The position numbers and the translations under genes are program-made. Source: Actinopolymorpha alba DSM 45243 (lineage in GTDB: Bacteria; Actinomycetota; Actinomycetes; Propionibacteriales; Actinopolymorphaceae). From it: a DNA stretch of 64,000 nt. This document shows, piece by piece, positions 16,959-25,389 of the stretch (the first letter of the stretch is position 1; each line of letters starts with the position of its first letter). Location of the stretch: assembly GCF_000373925.1 (NCBI RefSeq), contig NZ_KB892823.1:87525-151524 (forward strand), in the 5' to 3' direction. Below the pieces are notes generated by a model. The model did no database searches. It saw only the letters and a list, made by a program, of their open reading frames with translations, and had not been told where the DNA came from.

Positions 16959-17354
16959 CTACGCCTCCGGAACCGACATGTTCATGATGGGGCGCACTTC
17001 CACGGCGGTGAGCCGCGCGTCCGGGAACCTCGCCGCGATCTCGGCCGCGCGGTCCGGGCTCTCGCAGTCGACAACGAAATAGCCCGCCAACTGCTCCTTG
17101 GCCTCGGCATAGGGCCCGTCAGTGACCGTGGGGACGCCCCCGCGTACCCGCACGGTCCTCGTCTTCACCGGATCGGCCAGCGCGACGCCGGCGATCAGCT
17201 CTCCGGATTCGGTGATTTCGCCGTACATCGCCTCGGCCTGGCGGGTCAGCTCCGCACGCTCCTCGGGCGGCATCGCCAGGAACGCCGGATGCCGCTCGAA
17301 GATCGGGTGCTGCCAGTTCTCCACGTTCCCGTAGATCAGGATCAGGTACTTCAT
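16959..17354 (-). CDS. YciI (DGPF domain) family protein
   Basis: A 131-aa protein. The family segment VTDGPYAEAKEQLAGYFVVD (DGPF motif) is at about 81-100, and MKYLILIYGNVENWQ opens the fold. These ferredoxin-like alpha/beta-barrel proteins are often coded near sigma factors or VOC proteins; their enzymatic role is not established. ATG start with GGAGTGAG upstream. The VOC gene lies just upstream on the same strand (57 bp). Confidence 0.88.
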   Translation of the reverse strand: MKYLILIYGNVENWQHPIFERHPAFLAMPPEERAELTRQAEAMYGEITESGELIAGVALADPVKTRTVRVRGGVPTVTDGPYAEAKEQLAGYFVVDCESPDRAAEIAARFPDARLTAVEVRPIMNMSVPEA

Positions 17355-17411
17355 CTCACTCCGCTCAGTGCGTGAGGTGGCTACATCATCGCGTCGGACG
17401 GGACGTACCTG

Positions 17412-17795
17412 TCAGGACGTACCCGCGACCCCGATCAGGTTGCCCTCAGGATCGGTGAAGTGTCCGACCACAAGGGCCCCGGGAGTTCCCTCAGGGCCCA
17501 TCCTGCGGGTCCCGCCCAGGCTCTCGGCCTTCTGGAGTGCGGCCTCGACGTCGGGAACGCCGATATAGAACAGCACACGGCGCTCGTACCCCTCGCCGCC
17601 GGCGACACCACCGTTGATACCCGTGCCGTCGCCGGTCGTCTGACCGTCCACGAACCCGTAGTTGCCAGGCTGTGAGACCGCCTCGCTGGCCGCGTCACCC
17701 GTGTGGAACTCCCACCCGAACAGCTCGCCGTAGTAGTCGCGAAGCTTCGCCGGATCCTTCCCGATGATCTCGAAATGCACGACTGGCTGTCCCAT
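17412..17795 (-). CDS. VOC family protein (glyoxalase/bleomycin-resistance fold)
   Basis: A 127-aa protein from ATG 17795, preceded by GAGGAGAGG. Two beta-alpha-beta-beta-beta units are visible: VVHFEIIGKDPAKLRDYYGE with FGWEF, and VLFYIGVPDVEAALQKAESL ending in GHFTDPEGNLIGV. This PREDICTED pattern is the vicinal-oxygen-chelate family. Candidate metal ligands are His7 and the Glu in DPEGNLIG. The substrate is unknown. It precedes the YciI gene in the same direction, so they may be co-transcribed. Confidence 0.88.
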   Translation of the reverse strand: MGQPVVHFEIIGKDPAKLRDYYGELFGWEFHTGDAASEAVSQPGNYGFVDGQTTGDGTGINGGVAGGEGYERRVLFYIGVPDVEAALQKAESLGGTRRMGPEGTPGALVVGHFTDPEGNLIGVAGTS

Positions 17796-18211
17796 GACCT
17801 CTCCTCTCCCCGCCGCTGGCACGGCGCCTGTCATGGGCGTCCCACCTGAACGCCTCTACAACGGAGGTCGGAGCAGAAGTCTCGGCCTCGACATCTCCCA
17901 GCCAGCGACTTGGGTTCCCCGCTCCGACCGGCGTCGATCCTTCGGACAGGTCGGCGGCTCCGGGGAGGCCACCCGTTCAGGCGTCCGCGCGTGCCCGCGG
18001 TCCGTATCTCGCTGAGCGATCCTCGAGTCGGTTCATGATCAACTTGCGGAAATCCCCCACGATTCGCGCGAGGCGTGGGGGATTCCTGCAAGTTGATCAT
18101 GATGCAGCCGTTTCCGGGCCCGTGACGGCCCCGGACGAGCACGGTAAGGAGGGCTTCACAACACCGGGCGACGAAAGTGCGGAAAGGAGCCCGCGCCGAT
18201 TTCCGACGTGC
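17796..18211. other. Gene-free 416-bp gap
   Basis: I see no gene here. The gap holds one long palindrome (18033-18102) behind the permease gene and, presumably, the promoter of the VOC/YciI pair near 17800-17900, which I cannot pin down. Confidence 0.5.
18033..18102. terminator. Long hairpin with TGATCA in both arms
   Basis: Arms of about 29 bases (18033-18061 and 18074-18102) with two mismatches; outer part TCATGATCAACTTGC, inner part CCCCCACG. It lies about 110 bp behind the sugar permease gene. Its arm resembles that of the palindrome at 1272-1339 (GATCA, then TT and CGG, ending in CCCACG). Confidence 0.6.
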
Positions 18212-19048
18212 TCAGCCCTTGAGCGCCCCGGCGGTGAGTCCGGCCATGAACTGCTTCGCCGCCAGCAGGAACGCCACGAAGATCGGCAGCACGCTGATGA
18301 CGCTGCCGAGCATGACCGCGGCGGTGTCCTGGCCGTACAACGTGTTGAGGTTGGCCAAGGCCAGCGGCAGGGTGAAGTTCTCCTGGCTGTTGAGGACGAT
18401 CAGCGGGATCTGGAACGCCGTCCAGGTCGCCATGAAAGTCCAGATACCAAGCGCACCGAGCCCCGGCCGGATCAGTGGGAGTACGACGGTCCAGTATGTC
18501 CGCCAGTCGGAGGCGCCGTCGATCCGCGCCGCGTCGTACAGATCGACCGGCACCGTCTGGGTGATGATCTGGCGCATCCAGAAGACCGCGAAACCGTTGG
18601 CCGCCCCGGGAATGATGAGCGGCCAGAGTGTGTCGATCCACCCCAGCCGGGCGATGAGGACGTACCACGGGATGAGCCCCACCAGGCCGGGAATGAAGAT
18701 GGTGGCGAGAACGACCCGCCACATCCACCGCGCACCGGGCGCCGACCGGAACCTCGAGAATCCGAAGCCCACCAACGACGACAGCAGGAGCACCAGCACG
18801 GTGTGTGCCGAGGCGACCAGGATGCTGTTGCCCATCGCGCGGACGACCTCGACCACCTCGGTCAGCCGCGACCAGTTGGCGCCGAGGCTGCCTCCTGGCA
18901 ACAGCGGCGGCGGGAAGCTGTAGATCGAGTCGTTGTCGTGCGTGGCAAGGACCACCATCCAGTAGAACGGCAGGACGAAGACCAGCACGATGAGGTAGAT
19001 CCAGGCGGTGATGACCCGCCGGGCCACCGGCGCTCCCGTCGTACTCAT
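18212..19048 (-). CDS. Carbohydrate ABC transporter permease (MalG type)
   Basis: About 278 aa from ATG 19048 with GAGGAG upstream. Six membrane segments are visible. The EAA loop that contacts the ATPase reads YDAARIDGASDWRTYWTVVL with PLIRPGL after it. The C-terminal FMAGLTAGALKG ending is typical for CUT1 permeases. It is the third gene of a binding protein-permease-permease operon and starts 10 bp behind the previous permease. No ATPase gene is in this operon, so it probably uses one coded elsewhere, possibly the gene at 52126-53310. Uptake of an oligosaccharide is inferred from the GH2 neighbour. Confidence 0.9.
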   Translation of the reverse strand: MSTTGAPVARRVITAWIYLIVLVFVLPFYWMVVLATHDNDSIYSFPPPLLPGGSLGANWSRLTEVVEVVRAMGNSILVASAHTVLVLLLSSLVGFGFSRFRSAPGARWMWRVVLATIFIPGLVGLIPWYVLIARLGWIDTLWPLIIPGAANGFAVFWMRQIITQTVPVDLYDAARIDGASDWRTYWTVVLPLIRPGLGALGIWTFMATWTAFQIPLIVLNSQENFTLPLALANLNTLYGQDTAAVMLGSVISVLPIFVAFLLAAKQFMAGLTAGALKG

Positions 19049-19058
19049 GAGGCGCTCC

Positions 19059-20009
19059 TCAGACCCGCACTCGAAGCAAGCGGCTGTTGACAATGGTGAA
19101 GACGGCGATCAGCGCGAACATCACCCACGACAGAGCCGAGGCGAGTCCGAACCTGAAGTCGTTGAAGGCCGTGCGATAGAGCATCGTGCCGAGTACCTCC
19201 GCCGCCTGGTCGGTGCCACCGCTGCCGTTGGTCAGGACGAAGGGTTCGTCGAAGAGCTGGAACGCCCCGACCGTCGAAGAGGTGGCGCTGAAGAAGATGA
19301 TCGGCAGCATGAGGGGGAACGTCACGCGGGCGAACACCTGCCACCCACCGGCGCCATCCACCCGGGCGGCGTCGTACAACTCGCGCGGAATCGACTGCAG
19401 GCCGGCCACGAACAACAGCAGGTGGAAGCCGAGGAACCTCCAGGCGATCATCAAGATGATGATCGGCTTGATCCACCCGGTGGAAGCCAACCATTCGTAG
19501 GTCACCCGGTCACCGGTGACGAACGACAAGAACGCGTTGACAAGGCCGGCGTTCGTCGAGAAGAGCACGCTCATGATGATCGCGATCACCGCGGGAGCGG
19601 CCAGCAGCGGAAGGAGGAAGACCATCCGCAGGAAGCTGCGCCCCCACATGACGTACTCGTTGATGAGATAGGCGAGGACGAACGCCGCACCAACGGTCAC
19701 CACAGTCGAGCCGATCCAGATGTAGATCGTGTTGGCGACGGCCTTACCGAACAGCGGATCCGTGACGATCGCGGCGTAGTTGTCCAGACCCACGAAGCGC
19801 GCCGGGTTGAGTCCGTCCCAGTCGGTGAAACCGATCCAGAACGCCGCCACGATGGGCGCCAGACCGAAGAGGCCGAACAACACAAAGAATGGCGCCACCA
19901 TGAGGTAGAAGGTGGAGTGCTCGCGCATCCGGGCGCCGAGCGTGTCGCGGTTGGGGCCAGCAGCACGCGACGTGTCGCCGCGCGGGGCTGTCATCGTCAC
20001 CTGGCTCAC
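19059..20009 (-). CDS. Carbohydrate ABC transporter permease (MalF/UgpA type)
   Basis: A 316-aa protein with six membrane segments after a polar N-terminus of about 35 residues. The EAA loop is LYDAARVDGAGGWQVFARVT with FPLMLPI. The GTG start overlaps the binding-protein stop by four bases (GTGA), a sign of translational coupling. With the MalG-type partner it forms the membrane channel of a CUT1 sugar importer. Confidence 0.92.
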   Translation of the reverse strand: MSQVTMTAPRGDTSRAAGPNRDTLGARMREHSTFYLMVAPFFVLFGLFGLAPIVAAFWIGFTDWDGLNPARFVGLDNYAAIVTDPLFGKAVANTIYIWIGSTVVTVGAAFVLAYLINEYVMWGRSFLRMVFLLPLLAAPAVIAIIMSVLFSTNAGLVNAFLSFVTGDRVTYEWLASTGWIKPIIILMIAWRFLGFHLLLFVAGLQSIPRELYDAARVDGAGGWQVFARVTFPLMLPIIFFSATSSTVGAFQLFDEPFVLTNGSGGTDQAAEVLGTMLYRTAFNDFRFGLASALSWVMFALIAVFTIVNSRLLRVRV

Positions 20010-21322
20010 GTGATCTTGTCCTCGACGTCGGCCTGTGCACGGGCCAGGGCGGTTCGGATCGAGCGGACACCGTGCACCACGTCGTTGATCGCGGTTGACA
20101 AGGCGGTGTTGGCGATCGAGTCGTTGGGATTGGTCACCGGTGGCTTCATGGTGGCGGAGACCTCACTGAAGACGGTGTTGACGTTCTGGCCGGCATAGAA
20201 GGGGTCCGGCTTGTTGATCCAGGTCGAGTCCCACGCGGGTTTCCAGGCCGGGTAGAGATCCCGGCCGTACATCGCGCTCAAGCTGTCTGAGTCCTGGGTG
20301 ACCCATTTGATGAACTCCCAGGCGGCGAGTTTGTTGTTACTGCTCTGCAGGATGCCGATGAAGTCGCCGCCGTAGTTGAAGGAACTGACGCCGTTGGTCG
20401 CCGGCGCGAGCGCCACGCCCCACTTACCAGCACTGTCAGGTGCGTATTGCGCCTTGATGAGGCCACCGAACCAGTTGCCGGAGAAGAAGGTCGCGATCTT
20501 GCCGGAGTTGATCGCGGCGCCGCGTTCCTGCGACGACATGTCTGGCGCCATCAGGCCCATGCTCTTCAACTCCATCGCAAACTCCAGCGCCCGCACGATG
20601 GTGTCGCTGGCGAGCTGGGGAGTTCCGGACTCGTCGAAGTACGACACCCCGGCCTGCCCGCGAAGCGTGGCCACGATCTGGGCCGGATCGTCCAGCATCC
20701 AGCGTTCGCCCTTCATCGCGACCTTGCGTCCGGCCTCGACGAAGGCGTCCCAGTCGGATATCGCCTGCTGCACCTCGGCCGGATCGGTCGGGAGACCGGC
20801 CGCGTCGTAGATGTCGCGGCGATAGAACATGCCGCCGGGCCCGGTGTTCTTGGGCAGCGCGAAGATCCGCCCGGTATCGGTGTCGGAGACGTACTTCCAG
20901 GAGAAGTCGGCGTACCTGCTCGCCAACGCGCCGGCGCCGAACGGGCGCTGGCTGAGATCGACGAATCCCGGCTTGCTCTTGAAGTTGGAGACGCTGGTGA
21001 TCTCCACCATCGCGACGTCGGGGCCGGTACCGGACACGAGCGCCCCGAGCAACTTACTGTTGAACGTCCCGCTGAATCCCTGCACCCGGACCTTGATGTG
21101 CGGGAACTTGCGCTGGAACGACGGAATGGTCTGCATGAAGGTCCGGTCGTTGTCGGGCCAGGTCCAGACCGTGATCTCACCTGTCCCGTCGCCAAGAGCG
21201 CCGTCACGCGAGAGTCCGCAACCGGACACCAGCGGCGCCAGAACGGCTGCCATTCCAAGCCCGACCCCACCAAGGCCGATACGACTCATGAACTGCCGGC
21301 GGGTCACGCGGTGGGTTCCCAT
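20006..21322 (-). CDS. Extracellular sugar-binding lipoprotein of an ABC transporter
   Basis: A 438-aa protein. The N-terminus has paired arginines (VTRRQFMSRIGLGG) and a lipobox (LVSGC, Cys about 35), so it looks like a Tat-exported lipoprotein. The mature part follows the family 1 solute-binding pattern (GEITVWTWPDNDRTFMQTIPS; VDLSQRPF; WEFIKWVTQD). ATG start with GAGGAGAGGG. It binds the sugar outside and delivers it to the two permeases that follow. It diverges from the GH2 gene; a candidate promoter lies at 21377-21405. Confidence 0.93.
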   Translation of the reverse strand: MGTHRVTRRQFMSRIGLGGVGLGMAAVLAPLVSGCGLSRDGALGDGTGEITVWTWPDNDRTFMQTIPSFQRKFPHIKVRVQGFSGTFNSKLLGALVSGTGPDVAMVEITSVSNFKSKPGFVDLSQRPFGAGALASRYADFSWKYVSDTDTGRIFALPKNTGPGGMFYRRDIYDAAGLPTDPAEVQQAISDWDAFVEAGRKVAMKGERWMLDDPAQIVATLRGQAGVSYFDESGTPQLASDTIVRALEFAMELKSMGLMAPDMSSQERGAAINSGKIATFFSGNWFGGLIKAQYAPDSAGKWGVALAPATNGVSSFNYGGDFIGILQSSNNKLAAWEFIKWVTQDSDSLSAMYGRDLYPAWKPAWDSTWINKPDPFYAGQNVNTVFSEVSATMKPPVTNPNDSIANTALSTAINDVVHGVRSIRTALARAQADVEDKIT

Positions 21323-21376
21323 CCCTCTCCTCGCAGGCGTTCGGACGCCATGGACAGCCCCCGTAGCGTGGGCCGA

Positions 21377-21405
21377 ATAGTAATATAATTTCGGCCGCGT
21401 AACAA
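21377..21405 (-). promoter_or_regulatory. Candidate promoter of the sugar ABC operon, overlapping a small inverted repeat
   Basis: On the minus strand TTGTTA (21400-21405) and TACTAT (21377-21382) are separated by 17 bases, close to the sigma-70-type consensus. The region is strikingly AT-rich, and GGCCGAA and TTCGGCC flank TAGTAATATAAT, so an operator could overlap the promoter. A TATAAT also occurs on the plus strand at 21384-21389 toward the GH2 gene. Confidence 0.45.
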
Positions 21406-21489
21406 AGGGTTGGCCTGGCCCCTCCGTTCTGGAGCGGCCAGATCCGGCATCGCACCGCTCTTCGAGCGAGGATCGGAGTTACTCGAGGT

Positions 21490-24360
21490 ATGGCCACAGC
21501 AATCCCGACCACACAGCGCCATCCGGCGCAGGTCCTGCCAGGACTCCTCCCTTCCGACACCCGGCCCGAGCTGGATCTCAACGGCAGTTGGTCCTTCGAA
21601 CTCGATCCCACCGATGTCGGTGTCAAGGACGGCTGGACACAGAAGTCCTTCGCGCACACGATCGAGGTGCCCGGGTCATGGGAGGAGCAGGGATTCGGCG
21701 AGCGCCCGCCGGAGTTCATCGGCGGTTGGACCAAACGGCTAAGTTATGAGGGTGCCGCGTGGTACTCCCGCACGGTAGAGATCCCGGAGAACTGGTCGGG
21801 CGGCCGGATCTGGCTCCAACTCGACCGCGTTGGCTGGCAGTCCACCGTGTGGGTGGACGACGCCCGCATCGACAGCCAGGATTCCCTGAGCGGACCGCAC
21901 CGGTTCGACCTGACTCCACACCTGAAGGCAGGCAGCTCCCACCGGCTCACGATCCGGGTCGACAACGCCGTCACGGACATCCTCAACTTCGAGGGCCACA
22001 TCCACTCCCGGCACACCGCCACGACCTGGGGCGGGATCGTCGGGTCGGCCCGGCTCGTCGCCACGCCCGAGACCTGGATCGAGCACGTCGCGCTCTATCC
22101 CGACGCCGAGTCGCGGCGGGTCCGGTGCGCGGTGCGGGTCGCCGGTGAGGACGGCCCGGTCCAGGTCACCATCCGGATCCGCGCCGGTGACCGGCTGATC
22201 GCCAAGCGCGCCGTTCCCGCCGAGGTCCACGACGGACTGGCCACGGTCGACCACGACTTCAGCCTCGGCGAGGACGCCCGGCTGTGGTCGGATCGGGATC
22301 CCTTCCTGCACGACGTCGAGGTCGACCTGCGCCAGCCCGACTCCCCCGAACGCCTCGACAGCATCCGCGATCGGTTCGGACTGCGGACGTTCGCCGTCCG
22401 CGGGCGTTCCCTCACACTGAACGGCGACCGGATCTTCCTTCGTGGTTACGTCGACTGCTGCATCTTTCCGCTCACTGGCTATCCGCCGGATGACAAGGCG
22501 GTGTACGCCGCGCAGTTCGCGAAGGCCAAGGCGTTCGGGTTCAACCACGTCCGGCTGCATTCCTGGACGCCGCCGCGTTCGTTCTTCGAGGCGGCCGACG
22601 AGGCGGGCATGCTGGTGCAGTCGGAGCTTCCCAGTTGGGGCAACTTCAACGACCCCGACTATGTTTCCCGAGCCGGCGACTTCATCGAGCGGGAGTTCGA
22701 GCGCGTCCTCCTCCAGTTGCAACGGCATCCCTCGCTCGTCCTGCACTGCATGGGAAACGAGCTCCTGCAGTCGCCTCCCAACGGCTCGGGCATGCGGGCC
22801 AGCGATTTCCTCTCCGAACTCGTGCGGCGAGGGCGCGAACGCGATCCCAGCCGGTTGTACGTCGACCAGAGCGGCTTCGGGTATCTGCCCGAGGAACCCG
22901 AGCGCGAGACAGACATCTTCGTGTTCCACACGTTCCGGGGCTCCGCACCCGACAGCACCGCCACCTGGCAGCAGCGCATCGCCGGCGGCAAGACACCCGT
23001 GATCGCTCATGAGCACAGCCAGATGGATATGTACGCCCGCTTCAGCGAAGCGAAGAAGTTCACCGGGATCATGGAACCCTCCTGGCTCGACCAGGCTCGC
23101 GATGGCCTTGGTAGCAAGGGAATCCTTCACGAGGCGGACCGCTACGTGGAGGCATCGGGTGCGTTGCAGGCCCGGTGCCTGAAGGAACTCTTCGAACGCC
23201 TCCGGCGCACGCCCGGCCTCAGCGGCGTCCAGATGCTCAACCTCACTGACTTTCCCGGACAGGGCACCGCCCTCAACGGCGTCCTCGACGTCTTCTGGGA
23301 CGAGAAGGGGCACATCGAAGCCGAGGAGTTCCGCCGCTTCAACGCCGAGACCGTGCTGTTGTGCGAGAGCGCTCGGCGCACCTACCCCGGCGGCGGTTGG
23401 CTTCAGGCCGAGCTTCTCCTCTCGCATTTCGGCCCCACCACCTTCTCTGGAACGCTCTCCTGGCAGCTGGCCACCTCCGATGGTGACGAGATCGCGGGCG
23501 GCAGCGAATCCCTTGCCAGCGTGCGGATCGGGCATCCGTGGCCGGTCGCCGCCGTCGACGTACGCCTGCCCGACGAGGCGTCTCGCAAGCTGACCTTGAC
23601 AGCGGAACTCACCGGAGCCGACGGCCGGGTCGTCGCGGCGAACTCCTGGGACTTCTGGGTGTTCTCCGATCGGCGTTGGCAGGACGCACCGGCGCCCATC
23701 CGCGCCCGCGGTTCCCTTGCCTGGCTCGGTGACTACTATCCGGCGATTCGCAGCGACGACTATTCGTTCATGGGGCTCTCACCCGAGGGCGCGCCGCATG
23801 GCGAGGTGCTCCTCACCGACCGCCTCCACGTGCGCTATGTCGACGCGGTGCTTAACGGCGCGACCATGATCTGGCTGGCGGAGAACGACGAACTCGCCGA
23901 TGGCGTCCAGAGCACCTTCGAGCCGTTGTTCTGGTCGTTCCTGTGGTTCCCCGAACAACCCAACCAGACCATGGGACTCGTGGTCGAGGATCGGCCGTTG
24001 CTCGCGGACTTCCCGCACGACGGAACGTCGGACTGGCAGTGGTTCCACCTGGTCGACGGCGCGACCGCCGTCAGCCTGGACGCCCTTCCGCACTGGGTCG
24101 AGCCCATCGTCGGCGGCATCGACAACTGGAACCGTGGCAAACGCCTCGGCTACCTCCTGGAAGCACAGGTCGGCAAGGGCCGAATCCTCATGACGACGCT
24201 CAGGATTCTCGAGCACTACCACGCGCATCCAGAGGCCGCCCAACTCTTCGACGCGATGCTGCGCTACGTGCATTCCGACGCGTTCGCGCCAAGCGCGCAG
24301 CTGTCACTCGCGCAGCTCTGGTCCATCCCACGCCGGCCGGTCGGCTGGCCCCATCGCTAG
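21490..24360 (+). CDS. Glycoside hydrolase family 2 protein
   Basis: A 956-aa protein. The sugar-binding domain (WYSRTVEIPENWSGGRIWLQ, about 95-115), an Ig-like domain (about 195-300) and a TIM barrel (about 305-620) follow the GH2 order. The acid/base Glu is Glu424 in CMGNELL and the likely nucleophile is Glu508 in VIAHEHSQ. A further 330 residues after the barrel hold beta-sandwich domains. No signal peptide is seen, so it should act on imported sugars. It diverges from the sugar ABC operon, which supports a common substrate. I cannot tell beta-galactosidase, glucuronidase or mannosidase activity from the sequence. Confidence 0.9.
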   Translation: MATAIPTTQRHPAQVLPGLLPSDTRPELDLNGSWSFELDPTDVGVKDGWTQKSFAHTIEVPGSWEEQGFGERPPEFIGGWTKRLSYEGAAWYSRTVEIPENWSGGRIWLQLDRVGWQSTVWVDDARIDSQDSLSGPHRFDLTPHLKAGSSHRLTIRVDNAVTDILNFEGHIHSRHTATTWGGIVGSARLVATPETWIEHVALYPDAESRRVRCAVRVAGEDGPVQVTIRIRAGDRLIAKRAVPAEVHDGLATVDHDFSLGEDARLWSDRDPFLHDVEVDLRQPDSPERLDSIRDRFGLRTFAVRGRSLTLNGDRIFLRGYVDCCIFPLTGYPPDDKAVYAAQFAKAKAFGFNHVRLHSWTPPRSFFEAADEAGMLVQSELPSWGNFNDPDYVSRAGDFIEREFERVLLQLQRHPSLVLHCMGNELLQSPPNGSGMRASDFLSELVRRGRERDPSRLYVDQSGFGYLPEEPERETDIFVFHTFRGSAPDSTATWQQRIAGGKTPVIAHEHSQMDMYARFSEAKKFTGIMEPSWLDQARDGLGSKGILHEADRYVEASGALQARCLKELFERLRRTPGLSGVQMLNLTDFPGQGTALNGVLDVFWDEKGHIEAEEFRRFNAETVLLCESARRTYPGGGWLQAELLLSHFGPTTFSGTLSWQLATSDGDEIAGGSESLASVRIGHPWPVAAVDVRLPDEASRKLTLTAELTGADGRVVAANSWDFWVFSDRRWQDAPAPIRARGSLAWLGDYYPAIRSDDYSFMGLSPEGAPHGEVLLTDRLHVRYVDAVLNGATMIWLAENDELADGVQSTFEPLFWSFLWFPEQPNQTMGLVVEDRPLLADFPHDGTSDWQWFHLVDGATAVSLDALPHWVEPIVGGIDNWNRGKRLGYLLEAQVGKGRILMTTLRILEHYHAHPEAAQLFDAMLRYVHSDAFAPSAQLSLAQLWSIPRRPVGWPHR

Positions 24361-24710
24361 TGCCGGCGAGTGGCCGGTGCTGGCGTCGAACTCGTCGATG
24401 CCGGCACCGGCCATGGGCCCTACGGGGGTGCCAACGCCGGCTCGAGGCGGGCCTGTGATGGACGCCGTACGCTGGATGTCCGCCGACGAAACAGCGACGT
24501 AACGTGATCATCTGAACTCGAATTTCCCGTGAATCGGCGCGCTGGCCGAAAATTATTGGTGCGATTGGGAGCCGTTCAGCTGTACCTAGCGTCAAACCGT
24601 TGACTCGCCGGCCATTCGGCGGTCATTCTGTAAGGCCTAGCGGATTGGACGGTACCGGCTCCCGAAGGCGCGCGCCGCGGCCGAAACCGCGACCCCAGAG
24701 GGGGTTCATC
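24361..24710. other. Gene-free 350-bp gap behind the GH2 gene
   Basis: The first part holds the hairpin at 24371-24413. The rest contains no gene; an AT-richer stretch near 24500-24600 (with GATCATCTGAACTCGAATTT) may carry the promoter of the next gene. Confidence 0.5.
24371..24413. terminator. Hairpin behind the GH2 gene
   Basis: Nineteen-base arms (24371-24389 and 24395-24413), TGGCCGGTGCTGGCGTCGA and a near-complement with two G-U-type positions, with a 5-base loop, 10 bp after the stop codon. Confidence 0.7.
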
Positions 24711-25226
24711 ATGAGGGAGCGATTCACGTACGAAATCTCCACCAGCACGCAGGACGGCCAATGGAAGCCCGCCGTTATCCGAGATGACACGTTCAGCCGC
24801 GACCCCGAGTCCATCGCTCGTAGCCTGCTCGAGCAGTGGATCATCGACCACCAAGGGCGACTCTCGGGTGGACGTGTCTTCGTCTTCGGCGGTTCGCACC
24901 GCGAAACTCCCGACCACATCATCGCGACGGTCAGGGTGCGGGTTTATCACGGGGACCTCTACACCCGCGAATCCCAGCCCGCCGCCGTCGCCTATCTCGG
25001 GCATGCCAAGAGCGACTATCCGGGATATCGCAACGCCGGCCGAGGGCCGGGCACAGGCGGACCTTCTGCCCGTCGGCTACGCGGCCGACCCAGGCTGAGA
25101 ATGCCGCGGGCCCACCCCGGCGACCAGGAGATTGCCGATCTTCCTTCGATCCGGCATCTCGCGGCGACCATCCGAGGTCGTCGATTCCAGTCCCGGTCGA
25201 CGACGACCAGGGAACCCGCGGCCTGA
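24711..25226 (+). CDS. Hypothetical protein with an actinobacterial look
   Basis: 171 aa from ATG 24711 behind GAGGGGG. I do not recognise a family. The first 105 residues look like a compact alpha/beta domain (RERFTYEISTSTQDGQWKPA; IARSLLEQWIIDHQGRLSGG; ATVRVRVYHG). The rest (from about residue 108, [20 protein letters not shown]) is Arg/Pro-rich and may be read out of frame: another frame from about 25030 gives AEGRAQADLLPVGYAADPG and stops near 25098. A frameshift is therefore possible. The gene stands alone. Confidence 0.6.
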   Translation: MRERFTYEISTSTQDGQWKPAVIRDDTFSRDPESIARSLLEQWIIDHQGRLSGGRVFVFGGSHRETPDHIIATVRVRVYHGDLYTRESQPAAVAYLGHAKSDYPGYRNAGRGPGTGGPSARRLRGRPRLRMPRAHPGDQEIADLPSIRHLAATIRGRRFQSRSTTTREPAA

Positions 25227-25250
25227 TCGACGACAGTGCCGCGTGGGGCC

Positions 25251-25318
25251 GGAACCACCGTGGTGGGGCTGGAACCACCGTGGTGGGCTGGAACCACCGT
25301 GGTGGGGCTGGAACCACA
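25251..25318. repeat. Tandem 20-bp repeats carrying a CCACCGTGGTGG palindrome
   Basis: Three full units of GGAACCACCGTGGTGGGGCT (the second one base shorter) and part of a fourth. Each unit contains the palindrome CCACCGTGGTGG, so several alternative hairpins can form between the hypothetical gene and the convergent coiled-coil gene. Confidence 0.85.
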
Positions 25319-25389
25319 CACTGAGCAGACTGAGCGCCGTCCGGGTACGAACCCGGCGGCGCTCCTTGCGTCTGCGGACAGTACGAAAC

